A stretch of 64,000 bases of DNA from Dastarcus helophoroides (taxonomy: Eukaryota > Arthropoda > Insecta > Coleoptera > Bothrideridae), in the NCBI GenBank assembly GCA_028583605.1, contig CM053329.1:7874001-7938000 (forward strand), given 5' to 3'. The notes beneath the pieces are model-generated. The model saw only the letters and a list, made by a program, of their open reading frames with translations. It was not told the DNA's origin and ran no database searches. The translations under genes were made by a program, and so were the position numbers. Within the stretch, counting starts at the first letter, position 1. Each line of letters starts with the position of its first letter. Below are positions 22,817 through 32,925 of this stretch, one piece after another.

Positions 22817-23731
22817 TACGAGGGTATATCAAATATGAACCGGAATTTCTCTTATGTCGCCATGAGGGCGTCGGGAGTGTGCGCATACTCTTAGACACGT
22901 TAGATGGGGATATCACGTGACTTCCTGCGCTCAAGCGAATTCCGTTCTAGCCGTTCGTCAGTTGTAAATACAATTAGTGAGCAAGAGGTTCATCCGCACG
23001 TTGCGCAGCGCATTATTATTAAATTTTTTGCCGTTGAACGTGTAAAGCCCGCCGAAATTTTTCGTAGACTAGAAGCACAGTTCGGGCATACTTGTTTAAA
23101 GAAAACTCAAGTGTTTGGATGGCATAAAACATTTTTGAAAGGACGGACTCAAGCTAAAAATTAACTTCATGCTCGTCGTCCTCGGATCAGTGTGATTGCG
23201 GACAAGATTAACGCTGTTCAATGCCATTTGGTAGATGGTCGCCTTCATGAAAGTCGTACGGTTAATGCTGCCTCCTACTGTTAGCTATTGGATGAAACAA
23301 AACGTGCATATCGGCGGAAGAGGCGCGAATTTTCGGTCAGAAATTTGATTTTGCTTCACGACAATGCCCGCCCCCACTCAGCCAATCTGATACATCAGAA
23401 ATTAGAGGAAATGCATTGGACCAACATTAGAATATCCTCCTTATAATTCCGACTTATCACCATGTGATTATCCTATGTTTGGGCCACTGAAATAAGCTTT
23501 AGGTGGTGAGCGATTCCATTATGATGCTGCTGTTGAGACATTTGTGCGCAAATCGCTGCAAATACGCCTCCCTTCTTTTGATGATGATAGCATTAAAAAA
23601 CTCCCAATTCGTAGGAAAAAATGCATAACAAAATCAAGAGATTACGTAGAAAAATACTAACTTTCATATATGTATCTTGTACCAATAATTTTTTAAAAAC
23701 ATTCCGGTTCATATTTGATTTACCCTCGCAG
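22817..23731 (+). pseudogene. Internally deleted mariner element (family M1)
   Basis: The ends CGAGGGTATATCAAATATG (from 22819) and, inverted at 23701-23728, CGAGGGTAAATCAAATATG mark a complete element of about 915 bp. The N-terminal helix-turn-helix region (22980-23160: VAQRIIIKFFAVERVKP, KKTQVFGWHKTF) is followed by a deletion that joins it to the distal catalytic domain. There LILLHDNARPHSAN (about 23345-23390) has the second Asp, and the third lies in a block like SPCDYPMFGPLK. The frame ends as the YVEK terminus near 23660. The first Asp and about 500 bp are missing compared with the copy at 36086-37072. Stops are present. The full family spacing is DD34D. Transposase could only be supplied from another copy. 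Confidence 0.85.
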
Positions 23732-24182
23732 TACAGATAATAAGATACTCTTCACTATTAGTGGTATCAGTTAGCGAAAAAGTTTTTTTTTGTTGTTCTT
23801 GGTTTTTGATAAGACTTTCAGTAAAGAGAATGTCTTTCAGTATTTATTATGCCCTTGTCTCTTGACCTGCTGACTGTGAGATACTGTGGGAACGAGATTT
23901 CTATGTTAATTTCGTACGCCGCATTTCAGAACAAGGGTGGATTTTTTGTAAAAAAATGATGTGATTAAGCTGCGTTTGCCTTATAACAGAAGATAATATT
24001 AACCGAGATACAGGGTGTCAAAAGTTGAAACAAAAATTTTTATTGTCTCGCATAACTATTGAAGACATTTCAATGTAAATTTTGCACAGGAGAGTTTATT
24101 GGGTTGAGAAATTCTCATTTGTTAACAAATCGACAGTGACTCATAGGGGGCACCGCCTGCGTTAGTACGTATAATTCTAAAG
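23732..24182. other. Non-coding DNA with dispersed repeats
   Basis: About 23835-23935 matches 3360-3470 in the same order. ATACAGGGTGTCAAAAG at about 24009 starts like the element end at 1371. The last eight bases, ttctaaag, are the target duplication of the hAT that follows. No gene. Confidence 0.45.
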
Positions 24183-24904
24183 CAGGGATGAGCAACCTTT
24201 TTGTACAGTGCGTCAACTACAAGGTCAAAAATTTTGCGGGGGCCGCATATAAAAAAAATAGAACTCTAGATTATAAACACTAACCATCTCTTTTAAAACA
24301 AAAATAACAACAGTTTTTTTTTTAAATGACCTAAGTAGAATACATAATAGAAGTACTACAAAAAAAGACCAGGTAATTATTATGGAAAAATATCTTAGAC
24401 ACATTTTAATGAGAAATTTAGAATTGCTTTTTTGCAACTAGGTAGTCTATATTCCCAGAAATAACGACACAGCAACTCGCACAAAACTTTCCATCCGCGG
24501 TCTTTATCGGCGATCGCTTTTAATTATTATCATTGCGGAAAATAATTGCTTACAAATGTACGTTCTTCTAAAATATTTCATGACTTGCATTGCATGCTCG
24601 AGTAATTATGGAAATTTATTAAAAATCATGTAATTTTTGGATATCCATATCGTGAAATTTAGTCTTCAAATTAGTGCCGCTTTGTAAATTTATCAATTCC
24701 ATTTATACTCATTTAGAACTGTTTTTATGTCTATATTGAATTACCAAGAAAAAATATAGAAACTACGAACAGTTTTTTGGTATCGAAATATTTTAAATGT
24801 CGATTCAAATTGATTGATATTTACTTGTAGCTGAAGGAAGTTCTTTTTTCAAAATTCCGCCCTTGATTCTCGAAACGCAGAACCCCGTATTCTTCTTAAG
24901 GTTG

Positions 24905-26610
24905 GCACTTCGATGACTAAAGTTGTTTTTAGACAATGCAGTCAGGAAGATTGTTCTTGAGCTCGACACATCGAAAGCTTCTGGCCTTGATGGAATCCCC
25001 GCTATTGTTCTTAAGAAGTGCGCCCCAGAATTGACTCCTGTCTTAAGCAAATTATTCAGACTTTTTTACAACAAAGGTATTCCCTGATATCTGGAAATCT
25101 GCTAGGGTGCAGCCTGATCCTACAAAGGGAAAAAGAAATCTAGCTGACAACTATCGTCCTACATCTTTGTTGTCCGTTATATCTAAAGTGATGGAAAAGT
25201 TTATCAACGTCGAGATTCTCAAATATCTAGAGAAGAATACAATCATCTCAGACAGGCAATAGGGATTCAGACAACAACGCTCAACTGGCGATCTACTGGC
25301 ATATGTTACTCAGCTATGGAAAAACACGGTGAGACTAGGATTGCGGCATTAGATATCTCAAAGACCCTCGACAGAGTCTGGCACCGATTTCTTCTCGCCA
25401 AAGTAACATCTTATGGTCTTCTTCCTGGACTTTTGATATCCAGTTTTCTCGCTCAAGTCGTTGTTGATGACGCCTCATCCGAGACATTAGCGATTATTGC
25501 AGGAGTGCCTCAGGGATCTGTTCCGTCTCCTACTCTGTTTCTGTTACACATAAACAATCTCTTGGCTTCAACTGCCAATCCGATATGCAGCCACGCAGAT
25601 GATAGTAGCCGGGTGTCATTTTTTCTTCGACAAATTATTATTCATCGCTGCTTCAGATTGGCCAAGGGAATAGCAGATACAGATGATTAATCGGGATCTT
25701 GAAACCGTTTTGGAATGGGGTAAGAAAAATCTGGTTGACTTCAACGCCTCAAAAACTCTGGCCGTGGTTTTCTCTAAGAAAACATCAAGGGATAATGCAA
25801 CAAACATACTCATGGCAGATATTCTCTTTACAAAATATTAGTATTTCCATTCATGTTTGATTGGCTTTTTTTTCGCCAGTTACTTCTTTCACAATTCTAA
25901 ATTTTCAGTAACCTTCGGTTAATGATTGGCAATCTGTTAGAGATCTTTAACAGAAGGTTACTGGAGGAGTAACTGGCGGAGAAAAAGACAATACAAGACG
26001 AATAGAAATTCTCATGGGAGGTAAAGTACTCCCGATGGGATTTAATCTGTGTATCCTCGAAGTAAATGCGAACACTAACTTCTCTTGGAACGATCATGTG
26101 CGCGCTATTGTCAAGTCCGCTTCGTAGAAGCTAGGTTTTCTTTTTAGAGCTAAAAAGTACTTCACATCTCGTCAGCTGCTCAATCTATACAAAGCTCAAG
26201 TTGGGCAAACACTAGAATGCTGTTCTCATGTTTAGAGTTCAGTCCCAAAACCTTCTCTGGCTCTTTTGCATTCAATTCAAAGGAGAGCGATTCACCTAAT
26301 TGATAACAAGAGTTTGGCCGATTCTCTCGAAACACTAGAAAACAGGCGGATGGTTGGTGACATCTCTTTTCTACAAGTACTAATAATAACTAATATAATT
26401 ACGATTGATACCTCCAAGAGTAAGATTTTTAAGGCATAAAAGACAGTCAATTTCCTGTGCGACACAGGACTTCCGTCTATGGAGACTCTTTTTTCTATAG
26501 AACTTCCAAGCTATAGAATTCGTTATCGAACAGAATTTTCCCATTACAACCTATCCTTGTTTAAGAAGACATAATGGGGGTTGCCCTTTGCGAGTAGATC
26601 GAACTAAAAA
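24905..26610 (+). pseudogene. 5'-truncated Jockey-type LINE, reverse transcriptase broken
   Basis: Plus-strand fragments in order: LDTSKASGLDGIPAIVLKKC, NYRPTSLLSVISKVMEKF, GFRQQRSTGDLLAYVTQLW, then an open frame (25316-25690) with RT motif A (AALDISKTLDRVWH), AGVPQGSVPSPTLFLLHIN and the catalytic HADD where YADD is usual (about 25592-25603). The thumb (NLVDFNASKT) and a C-terminal block (NFSWNDHVRA, KLGFLFRAKKYFTS, QRRAIHLID) follow to about 26570. At least three frameshifts and several stops occur. An unrelated 195-bp insertion interrupts it at 25816-26010. The 3' tail is A-rich (ACTAAAAAATAAAAG). No RNase H. The same family occurs on the minus strand at 48480-49540, where YADD is intact. 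Confidence 0.8.
25816..26010. mobile_element. 195-bp insertion in LINE, PLE-type family C
   Basis: Compared with the second LINE copy, extra sequence sits between ctcatgg (25809-25815) and its repeat (26011-26017). It holds an imperfect inverted repeat (TTTTTCGCCAGTTACT near 25872 and AGTAACTGGCGGAGAAAAA near 25968). It shares AACAGAAGGTTACTG and ACAATTCTAAATTTTCAGTA with 58724-59030 and 60030-60345. No coding. The family resembles PLE ends because its longer copies contain CCGAAACGTTAAAA. Confidence 0.6.
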
Positions 26611-26750
26611 ATAAAAGTCTGGAAAAGGTTTCATGTTGTTTGACAACATATTGTTTGATATTTCCTCTTCCAAACTTTTTATGTCAAGCAGAAGAGCTTG
26701 GGTGGGTCGCACGAAAATACGGCCCGCGGACCGCGTCTTGTTCATCCCTG

Positions 26751-27559
26751 TTCTAAAGCAACACAACTTTTTTGTACTTCCATGTACGTTTGTTTTAAAT
26801 AGTTTATGTGAAAGAAGTCGCAACTACCAAAATATATCGAATTTGGAAAAAAAACAGTTTTTAAAAATATTTCTTTTACAATTTTTATTTTCATTTATTT
26901 TTGACATAACCTCGAAATTTACAAGAAGCAGTTTTCTCTAAATTTCATAAAAATACTCTTCTCATATATTTTTATTAAAGTTTTAATCCAATTTTAGAAA
27001 AATAAACGAATTTTGAGAAAAAGTCGAATTTTAGATGTATATGCAAAATTACCCCAATTTAAATATTTTGGTACTCCCTAGACGCAAAATTTTATGCTCT
27101 ACAACTTTTATTCTACAAGTTTTTTAAGTTAGAATAGCAGTTTCAAAGTTACGTACGCATGTACAGTGAGTTTGTACAAATTTGATACAAGGGGCAAAAA
27201 AGTGCCCCTTTTTGGCTCTCAGTTGCTGTTATACCACTGCACCGAATTTCAAGTTTCGGATATACATTTTAACTAAAATTTAACGCTCTACAATTCCTGT
27301 AATAACTATTTTTTTCAGAAGAAGGACCGTTTAAGAGTTATCACTGGAAAATGAAATAAAGTGCAAAAATGTCGCCGTTTTTTTGGGCTGGAAAGTTAAG
27401 CTCACCTCCTGAGACCGTGCAAACTCAGATTACTGATACTTAACGTCAAATAGACATTGAAACGATTTCCAGCTTTCTCCAAATTATTTCACCAAAAAAT
27501 CCCAATTTCACTGATCTAGAATTATAACTAAATAAAAAAACAAGGTTTCACATTGAGTT
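26751..27559. other. Non-coding DNA; 27000-27540 unrecognised
   Basis: 26820-27030 resembles the quasi-repeat texture. 27040-27540 is more complex, with a short hairpin (GGGGCAAAAAAGTGCCCC at about 27190). No coding or known repeat recognised. Confidence 0.4.
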
Positions 27560-28215
27560 AGGAATTTTTAGGAAATCAAATTTCTTGACCTTTTAGAAAA
27601 ACTTGAAAATTATAGAAGCTTTGAAAATAAAACATATTATTAGGCTAAAAATGGAAGGTTTCGGAAACTCAAATTTAAAACAGAATCAAATTTTCGAGGA
27701 AAAGATTAACATTTTAAAGATCGACATTTCGTGAAAAAAGATGAAATTTCAAAAAGAGTCGAATATTTATTTTTTAACCACTGCCTTAGTGAAGGACAAG
27801 CTCTTAATCCTACCCCACTGTGACCTCACTATTGAGATAAACATCAAAATTTTGTCTTTTTTGAAAATGTTCGAAAACTATTTTTCAAAATATCCAGATA
27901 AATAAATATTATTCTAAAAATGTTTACTTTTTTATCAAAAGATCTACCAAATTTTGAAAAAAAAAGGGCGAAGTTTGATAAACAAGTCGAAATTTAAAAA
28001 AAAGTCGAATTTTGAGTAATGACGAAATTTTGAAGAAGAACAAAAAGATGAATTTTCAGAAAGTCCGATTTTGTAAAAAAAAAGTCAAGTTTTAGAATAA
28101 ATTCGAAATTTCAAAAGAAAAAGAGAAATTTTGTTAAAAAGGGCGTATTTTGAGACAAAAGTCGAAATTTCAAGAAAATGTTCAGATTTCATTCGAAATA
28201 GAGGCAATACCAGAA
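27560..28215. repeat. Quasi-repeat block, purine-rich on plus strand
   Basis: GAAATTTCAAAAAGAGTCGA-like words dominate. A reversed hAT family B module (about 27785-27850, ACTGTGACCTCACTATTG) is present. The polarity switches to pyrimidine-rich inside the next element. Confidence 0.5.
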
Positions 28216-30093
28216 TAGTGATGTAATGAATATTCGCGTTCGCATTCACAAATATTCGCATTCGCAAAAAATTATGCGAATATATTTGGTAATAAAACGG
28301 GAATAATAATGCAACTGCTAAGGAAGGGTTTCTTAAACTGGGATTCATGGACCTACGAGGTATCTATATCACGAGTTTGGGGGTCCATTGATAGCGTACC
28401 TAACAACTAATGTGGTAATTATCCAGTCCCGCCTAATAAAAAATATTTTTTAATTCCCCTTTTTTCTTTCTTCCTTCTCTTCTTTTTTTTTAATTTTCTT
28501 TCTCGTTAATTAGAATAGGGCACTAGGGCGTTTGCTCTCCCCTGGTTCATAAAACCAACTGGAAATTTATATTCTTAACTATGGGACCCTTGGACCTTTT
28601 TCCAAAAATTTTCGTTTGTCCCTTTCTTTGAAATTTCGACCTTTTTATAAAAATTCGTCTTTTTCACAAAATTTCTTTTTTCTTTTGAAATTTCGAATTG
28701 AACCTAAAATTGGAGCTGTTTTATCCAAACTGGCTTTTTCAAAATTTCAAATTTTTATCTCAAAATTCGTCGGTTTTTTCTTCAAAACTTCGTCATTTCT
28801 CAAATTTGACTTTTTTGAAAATTTCATTTTTTTTTAAATTCGTCCTTCTGCAAATCTCGACTTTATATCAAACTTTGCTTTTTTCTCAAAATTTGATAGA
28901 TCTTTTGATAAAAAAGTAAAAATATTTAAAATAATACTTACTTGAAAATTTTGAAAAATATATTTTGAAAGTGTTGAATTTTTGCAACAAGACAAGAATT
29001 CCAGAAAAGTTAATTTCTCAAAATTTCGACTATTATCTAATGGATATTTTCTGACATCACAGTGGGGCAAAAGGCAGCTGGTCCTTTCAGGTGGCCATTA
29101 AAAAATAAATATTGGCCCTTCACTCAGGCAGCCACTAAAAAAATAAATATTAAGTCGAGAAATTTCAACCCTTTTTTCTTGAAATATCGACTTTTTTCGT
29201 AACATTTTCCTCAAAATTCGCCCCTTTTTTGAAATTTCGTAAAAATTTGACTTTTTTCTCAAAATGTCGATATTTTCCTCGATATTTTCATTTTTTTTGT
29301 TTGTTGTTTGTTTTTTTTTTGTTTGAGTATTTGAAACTTTCGATTTTTACCTCCAAAATCATCTTTTTCTCTTAATTTTGATATTGTTCAAATTTTTCCA
29401 GAAGGTCAAGTTTCTATATTATATTGATTTCCTGAAAATTCCCACTTTATTCCAAATCTGTTTTTTTAAGTACAATTCGTCTTTTTCTTAATTACGACTA
29501 TACAGTCGAATTTTTAATATAAATTCAAAATTTTTACTTTTTTCCTTCAAAATTGGACTGCACTGAAGTTTTTAAATATTTCACACAAATTTTAGCATTT
29601 TTCTCGAAATTTTAACTGCCGGAAATTTCAACCTATTTCTCAAAATTCGTTCTATTCTTGAAGTTTCGACTAAATGTTTTATATTTCGAGAATTTTCTAC
29701 TTAAAATTGAGCTTTTTATTCAAAATTCGACTTTTTATCAAAATTCGTTTATTTTTTTAGAACTGGATTAAAATTTTGTTAAAAACATAACAACTTTGAA
29801 AATAGTATTTCTACTAAAGAAAAATATTTCTTCTTCTTTCTTTCTTTTTCTTTCTAAATTTCGAAAACATGTCAAAATTTAAATGAAAATATAAATTCTA
29901 AGAGAAACATTCTTAGAAACTGGATTTTTTTCTCCAAATTGAATTTATTTTGAAAATTTCGATTTCTCTTACAATGTTTTCCAAGTGCCAGCGAAAAAAC
30001 CAACACATTCGCATTCGCATTCGCGAATATTGCAAATGAATATTCGCAGACGCATTCGCAACTCTGGGAAAACCAACATTCGTTACATCCCCA
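28216..30093 (+). mobile_element. Complete non-autonomous hAT family B element
   Basis: Left end TAGTGATGTAATGAATATTC, right end ACATTCGTTACATCCCCA, inverted. The flanks taccagaa (28208-28215) and tgccagaa (30094-30101) form an 8-bp duplication with one mismatch. Subterminal CATTCGCATTCGC repeats are present at both ends. The 1.88-kb interior has GGGTTTCTTAAACTGGG, GACATCACAGTGGGGCA and the AT-rich quasi-repeat, with no transposase. It abuts a Tc1 remnant on the right. Confidence 0.85.
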
Positions 30094-30109
30094 TGCCAGA
30101 ATTAAGAAG

Positions 30110-30870
30110 GAAATTCATTCGCTCAATGCAAATGGAAGCCTAGTAACCGCTAGAAAAATTCTTAACAATCCAGACCTTAATGACAAGAAGAATAAGAGCT
30201 CTTGGCTTTAAATATAAAACGATTCAAAATAAAATTCAATTAACCAAAAAACAGAAGCAGAAACGACAGGAGTTTGCTGAAAAACATTTGAAAGAAAATC
30301 ATCCGTGGAATCTGATAAAAAAAAAGGTTTATACTGGACGGGCCCGATAATTTTTACTCATTAATGGATCCAAATAATCCGATGGTTAGAAACAGAAGGC
30401 AAATGGGTGGCGGTGGAATAATGGTGTGGAGAATGGTTGTATCTAATGGTCTGATATGGTTAAAGAAATTAGGAGAAAAACAAAAATTCCAAAATTACTT
30501 TGATTTCATCAGACCTTTAAGTAAAACCCTTCTTAGATGACTATTTTTAGTGAGACAGTTACCACTTTTAACAAGATAACTGCTCAATCTACATATCAAA
30601 ACAGTCGAGAACTTTTTTGAGAAAGTGCTTTATGGATATTTTAGACTGGCCATCAAAAAGCCGCGATCTCAATCCGATTGAGAATGTTTAGAAACTCATT
30701 TCTGATCGTGTTTATAAATCTAAACAATATTATTCAACCAACAATCTATGGGAAGCAGTCTTAATGGGAGCCAATCATCTGTTTACAAATGAGCGCCAAA
30801 AAATTATGAATATATTATCAAGCATAAACCAAAGTATTAATAAAATTTTGATGGAGTCTTTTGTCTTTCA
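30110..30870 (+). pseudogene. Degraded Tc1-type transposase
   Basis: Reading across several frames: SLNANGSLVTARKILNNPDL (about 30135-30180), KKQKQKRQEFAEKHLKENHP, GGGGIMVWRMVVSNGLIWL (about 30408-30465), then DWPSKSRDLNPIENV (about 30643-30690) followed by a stop, KLISDRVYKS and TNERQKIMNILSS. These are the Tc1 DNA-binding segment, the central catalytic block and the DD34E region with its conserved NPIEN Glu. Many stops and shifts make it inactive. The 5' part is cut by the hAT at 30093. GGAGTCTTTTGTC near 30853 may be part of its terminal repeat. Confidence 0.75.
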
Positions 30871-31055
30871 TAAATTCATTGTTTACGAAAAAAATTGACC
30901 GTTTTCGAAACTTTCGAAATAAATTTTTAGCGTGATAATTGGTCTGTTTGACTTTTGCTCTTACTTATACCAGAAAGTATCGTGCGGAATCATTGTTACA
31001 ATTTATTCACTTGTTAGAAAAGTAATATTAGCCCAACTCCAGATAATTCAACAAA

Positions 31056-31303
31056 GGGGTATGGCGCAATGGGTAGGACGATTGTTTCTTGAGTGGTGGG
31101 TCGTAAGTTCAAATCCCTCTGTGGATCACGCATTTTGTATTTCTATTACGCGCCTTACTCATAGCTACATAATACGGTTAACATTAGACCATGTTGGTAA
31201 CGATAATTAGCGTGATCGCGACGCAAATTAGCATCCAAACCATAAATGTCCCCCCTATCAAAAGTCGCTTAAACTCCCAAAGAAGTTTTCATTTCAAAAA
31301 AAC
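31056..31303 (+). mobile_element. tRNA-derived SINE, best-preserved head
   Basis: The tRNA-like head has an A-box TGGCGCAATGG (31062-31072) and B-box GTTCAAATCC (31107-31116) at tRNA-like spacing, so it carries an internal RNA polymerase III promoter. The body has ATTACGCGCCTTACTCATAG, CATGTTGGTAACGATAATTA, AACCATAAATG and a tail near AAGAAGTTTTCATTTCAAAA. Same family as 4110-4355 and 47889-48060. It does not fold as a full tRNA gene. Confidence 0.7.
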
Positions 31304-31969
31304 TTCTGACACGTTGTATATGATATTTAGAAAATATAACCAATTTTTCGCTGTTGAACAATTGACGACAGCATAGATGGTATTCGGTTTGACCTAATCA
31401 CGCCGGGACGAACGATGGGTACATCCAAAATAAAGAAAGTTAATGAATTGCGAATGGAAATGGAGCCGGGCCAAAACGTACGTGTTTCTCTTCCTCGATA
31501 TAAACAGTGAGCTCGTTCAGGCACGGCGAGGCGATCCGCTGCTCTTCTCTGGCAACTAATGCATGTAAAAAACGGTGTGATCGACCGTTCTGGCCAGCGC
31601 GCACACCATAACTTGTTTGCTGCCCTAGAACTTCACCGGCCGAGCTACGGAGACTGATAGATGGATCATTATTCTTCGCGTCTCTCGGGTTATCGGCCCG
31701 CTTTTAGTTTATCTGCATCGTCATAGTTCTTGCGCTTAGATACCGAATACCTCTCACCTTTACCTATTTTTGTCCCATTGCTTCAAAGATTTTTACTTTC
31801 TACTTATACGCTGGGTTTTTTTTTACAAAGAACTTCACTGTTTAGCAAATGTCATCGTCCTGTCTGATATAATCAATAGCAAATTATCTTCCCCCACACA
31901 GACTACCTTCAGACACAAAACTTAGTCAGTTACGATTTTTACCATAATTTTGAGTTTTTTTTTTAAATG
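31304..31969. other. Complex, relatively GC-rich non-repeat DNA
   Basis: 31370-31760 stands out by balanced composition, several CG steps and absence of copies elsewhere in the window. Open frames across it (for example 31327-31524, minus) show no domain. It could be host promoter or conserved non-coding DNA. Confidence 0.4.
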
Positions 31970-32155
31970 AAAACTTCTTTAAGCGTGTTAAGAGATTTAA
32001 GATAGAAGATAAACTTATGGCTTCGCGTTACCATCACGCGTTACCAATATACTCTACTGTTAACATTAAAGCATTTTGCTAACGTAAATTAGCGTGATGG
32101 TAACGCGAAATGATATGAAAAATTTCTCAACGCGCTTAAGAAGTTTAAACTTAAA
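31970..32155. repeat. Two SINE tails in inverted orientation
   Basis: TTCGCGTTACCATCACGC (32022-32039) is perfectly inverted at 32092-32109. Outer parts AGCGTGTTAAG and CGCGCTTAAGAAGT also pair. The sequences are the 3' half of the SINE family (CATTAAAGCATTTTGCTAAC), with no tRNA head between them. Confidence 0.6.
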
Positions 32156-32925
32156 TAATTCGTGATCGTCAACAGAGTTCACACGACTACAAGCATCCAA
32201 ACGACAAATATAAAAAGGTAGGGTCAGTTTGACAACATTTCTTTTAAAATATTTCCAATATTCTGACTTGTTGTGTGGATTTGAACTGCACTACATGGAC
32301 AATGTGATTTTCTAGTTCTGTGTTTTCATTTTTGTCGACAACCTCCAAGCCTAATTTTTTTTTAAATTTTCAGAAGGTAGAATTTCTTTTTAAACTTCCT
32401 ACTTTAAACCTGCGTTTTTTAAATTTTTTAATCAAAAATTTGACTTGAAGTAGATATGTATATTTGTTTTAGAAATTTTTATTTGGTTCTTAAAAATTTT
32501 GACCTTGATCCCAAAATTTCAACTTTTATCTTGAAACTTTATATTTAAATTTTAAATATTACTTTTTTTTTAATTTCATTTTAACGTCTTTTTTTTATAT
32601 GAAACTTTAATTTTTCTCTTGTTAGCGCTGTATTCTCAACATTCTTTAAAAGTTTTGTAGAAAATTTTATAATACTTTTTTTGTATAAATTGCGAGTTTT
32701 TTTATATATAAATTTTTAATTTGGTCTGACAGTTTTTAGTTGAAGGTAGAAAATTAAACCTCTTCGAGATTAAACGTTGAATTTGTTTTATAGTTTTGAT
32801 TTATTTTGGTTATTTTTTACTTTTGGAAAAGTTCAAGCTTAAACTTAATATGTAGCTGACTTTGATCTCGAAACCAATATTTTTGATCGAAACTGGCCAA
32901 AGCCAAAACTTCGGTTGGTAATTAC
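32156..32925. repeat. AT-rich block ending in hAT-like terminus
   Basis: The pyrimidine-rich block resembles 15100-15500 in texture. It ends with AACTGGCCAAAGCCAAAACTTCGGTTGGTA, here noted only by its last part CTTCGGTTGGTA, related to the terminus at 14753. No gene. Confidence 0.35.

Larger units (their letters stand above)
24183..26750. mobile_element. Complete hAT family A element carrying a LINE
   Basis: Starts CAGGGATGAGCAACC and ends GTCTTGTTCATCCCTG, an inverted pair, between exact 8-bp duplications ttctaaag (24175-24182 and 26751-26758). CAGGG ends with 8-bp duplications are diagnostic of hAT, here of the Charlie-like style. Inside, 24710-24790 is the reverse complement of 11720-11800, so the element is related to the other family A copies but lies in the opposite direction. 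A LINE occupies most of the interior (24905-26610). Without it the element would be under 900 bp. Confidence 0.85.

Noticed and set aside
24225..24437. 70-codon minus-strand frame as a hAT transposase part
   Set aside because: Low-complexity hydrophobic peptide; the recognisable hAT remnant lies elsewhere in the family and in another frame.
27190..27215. Hairpin GGGGCA...TGCCCC followed by T-run as a terminator
   Set aside because: Rho-independent terminators are a bacterial feature and the window is eukaryotic; there is no transcript context.
31056..31135. tRNA gene
   Set aside because: A and B boxes are present but the acceptor stem and cloverleaf do not close, and a SINE body follows directly that recurs elsewhere.
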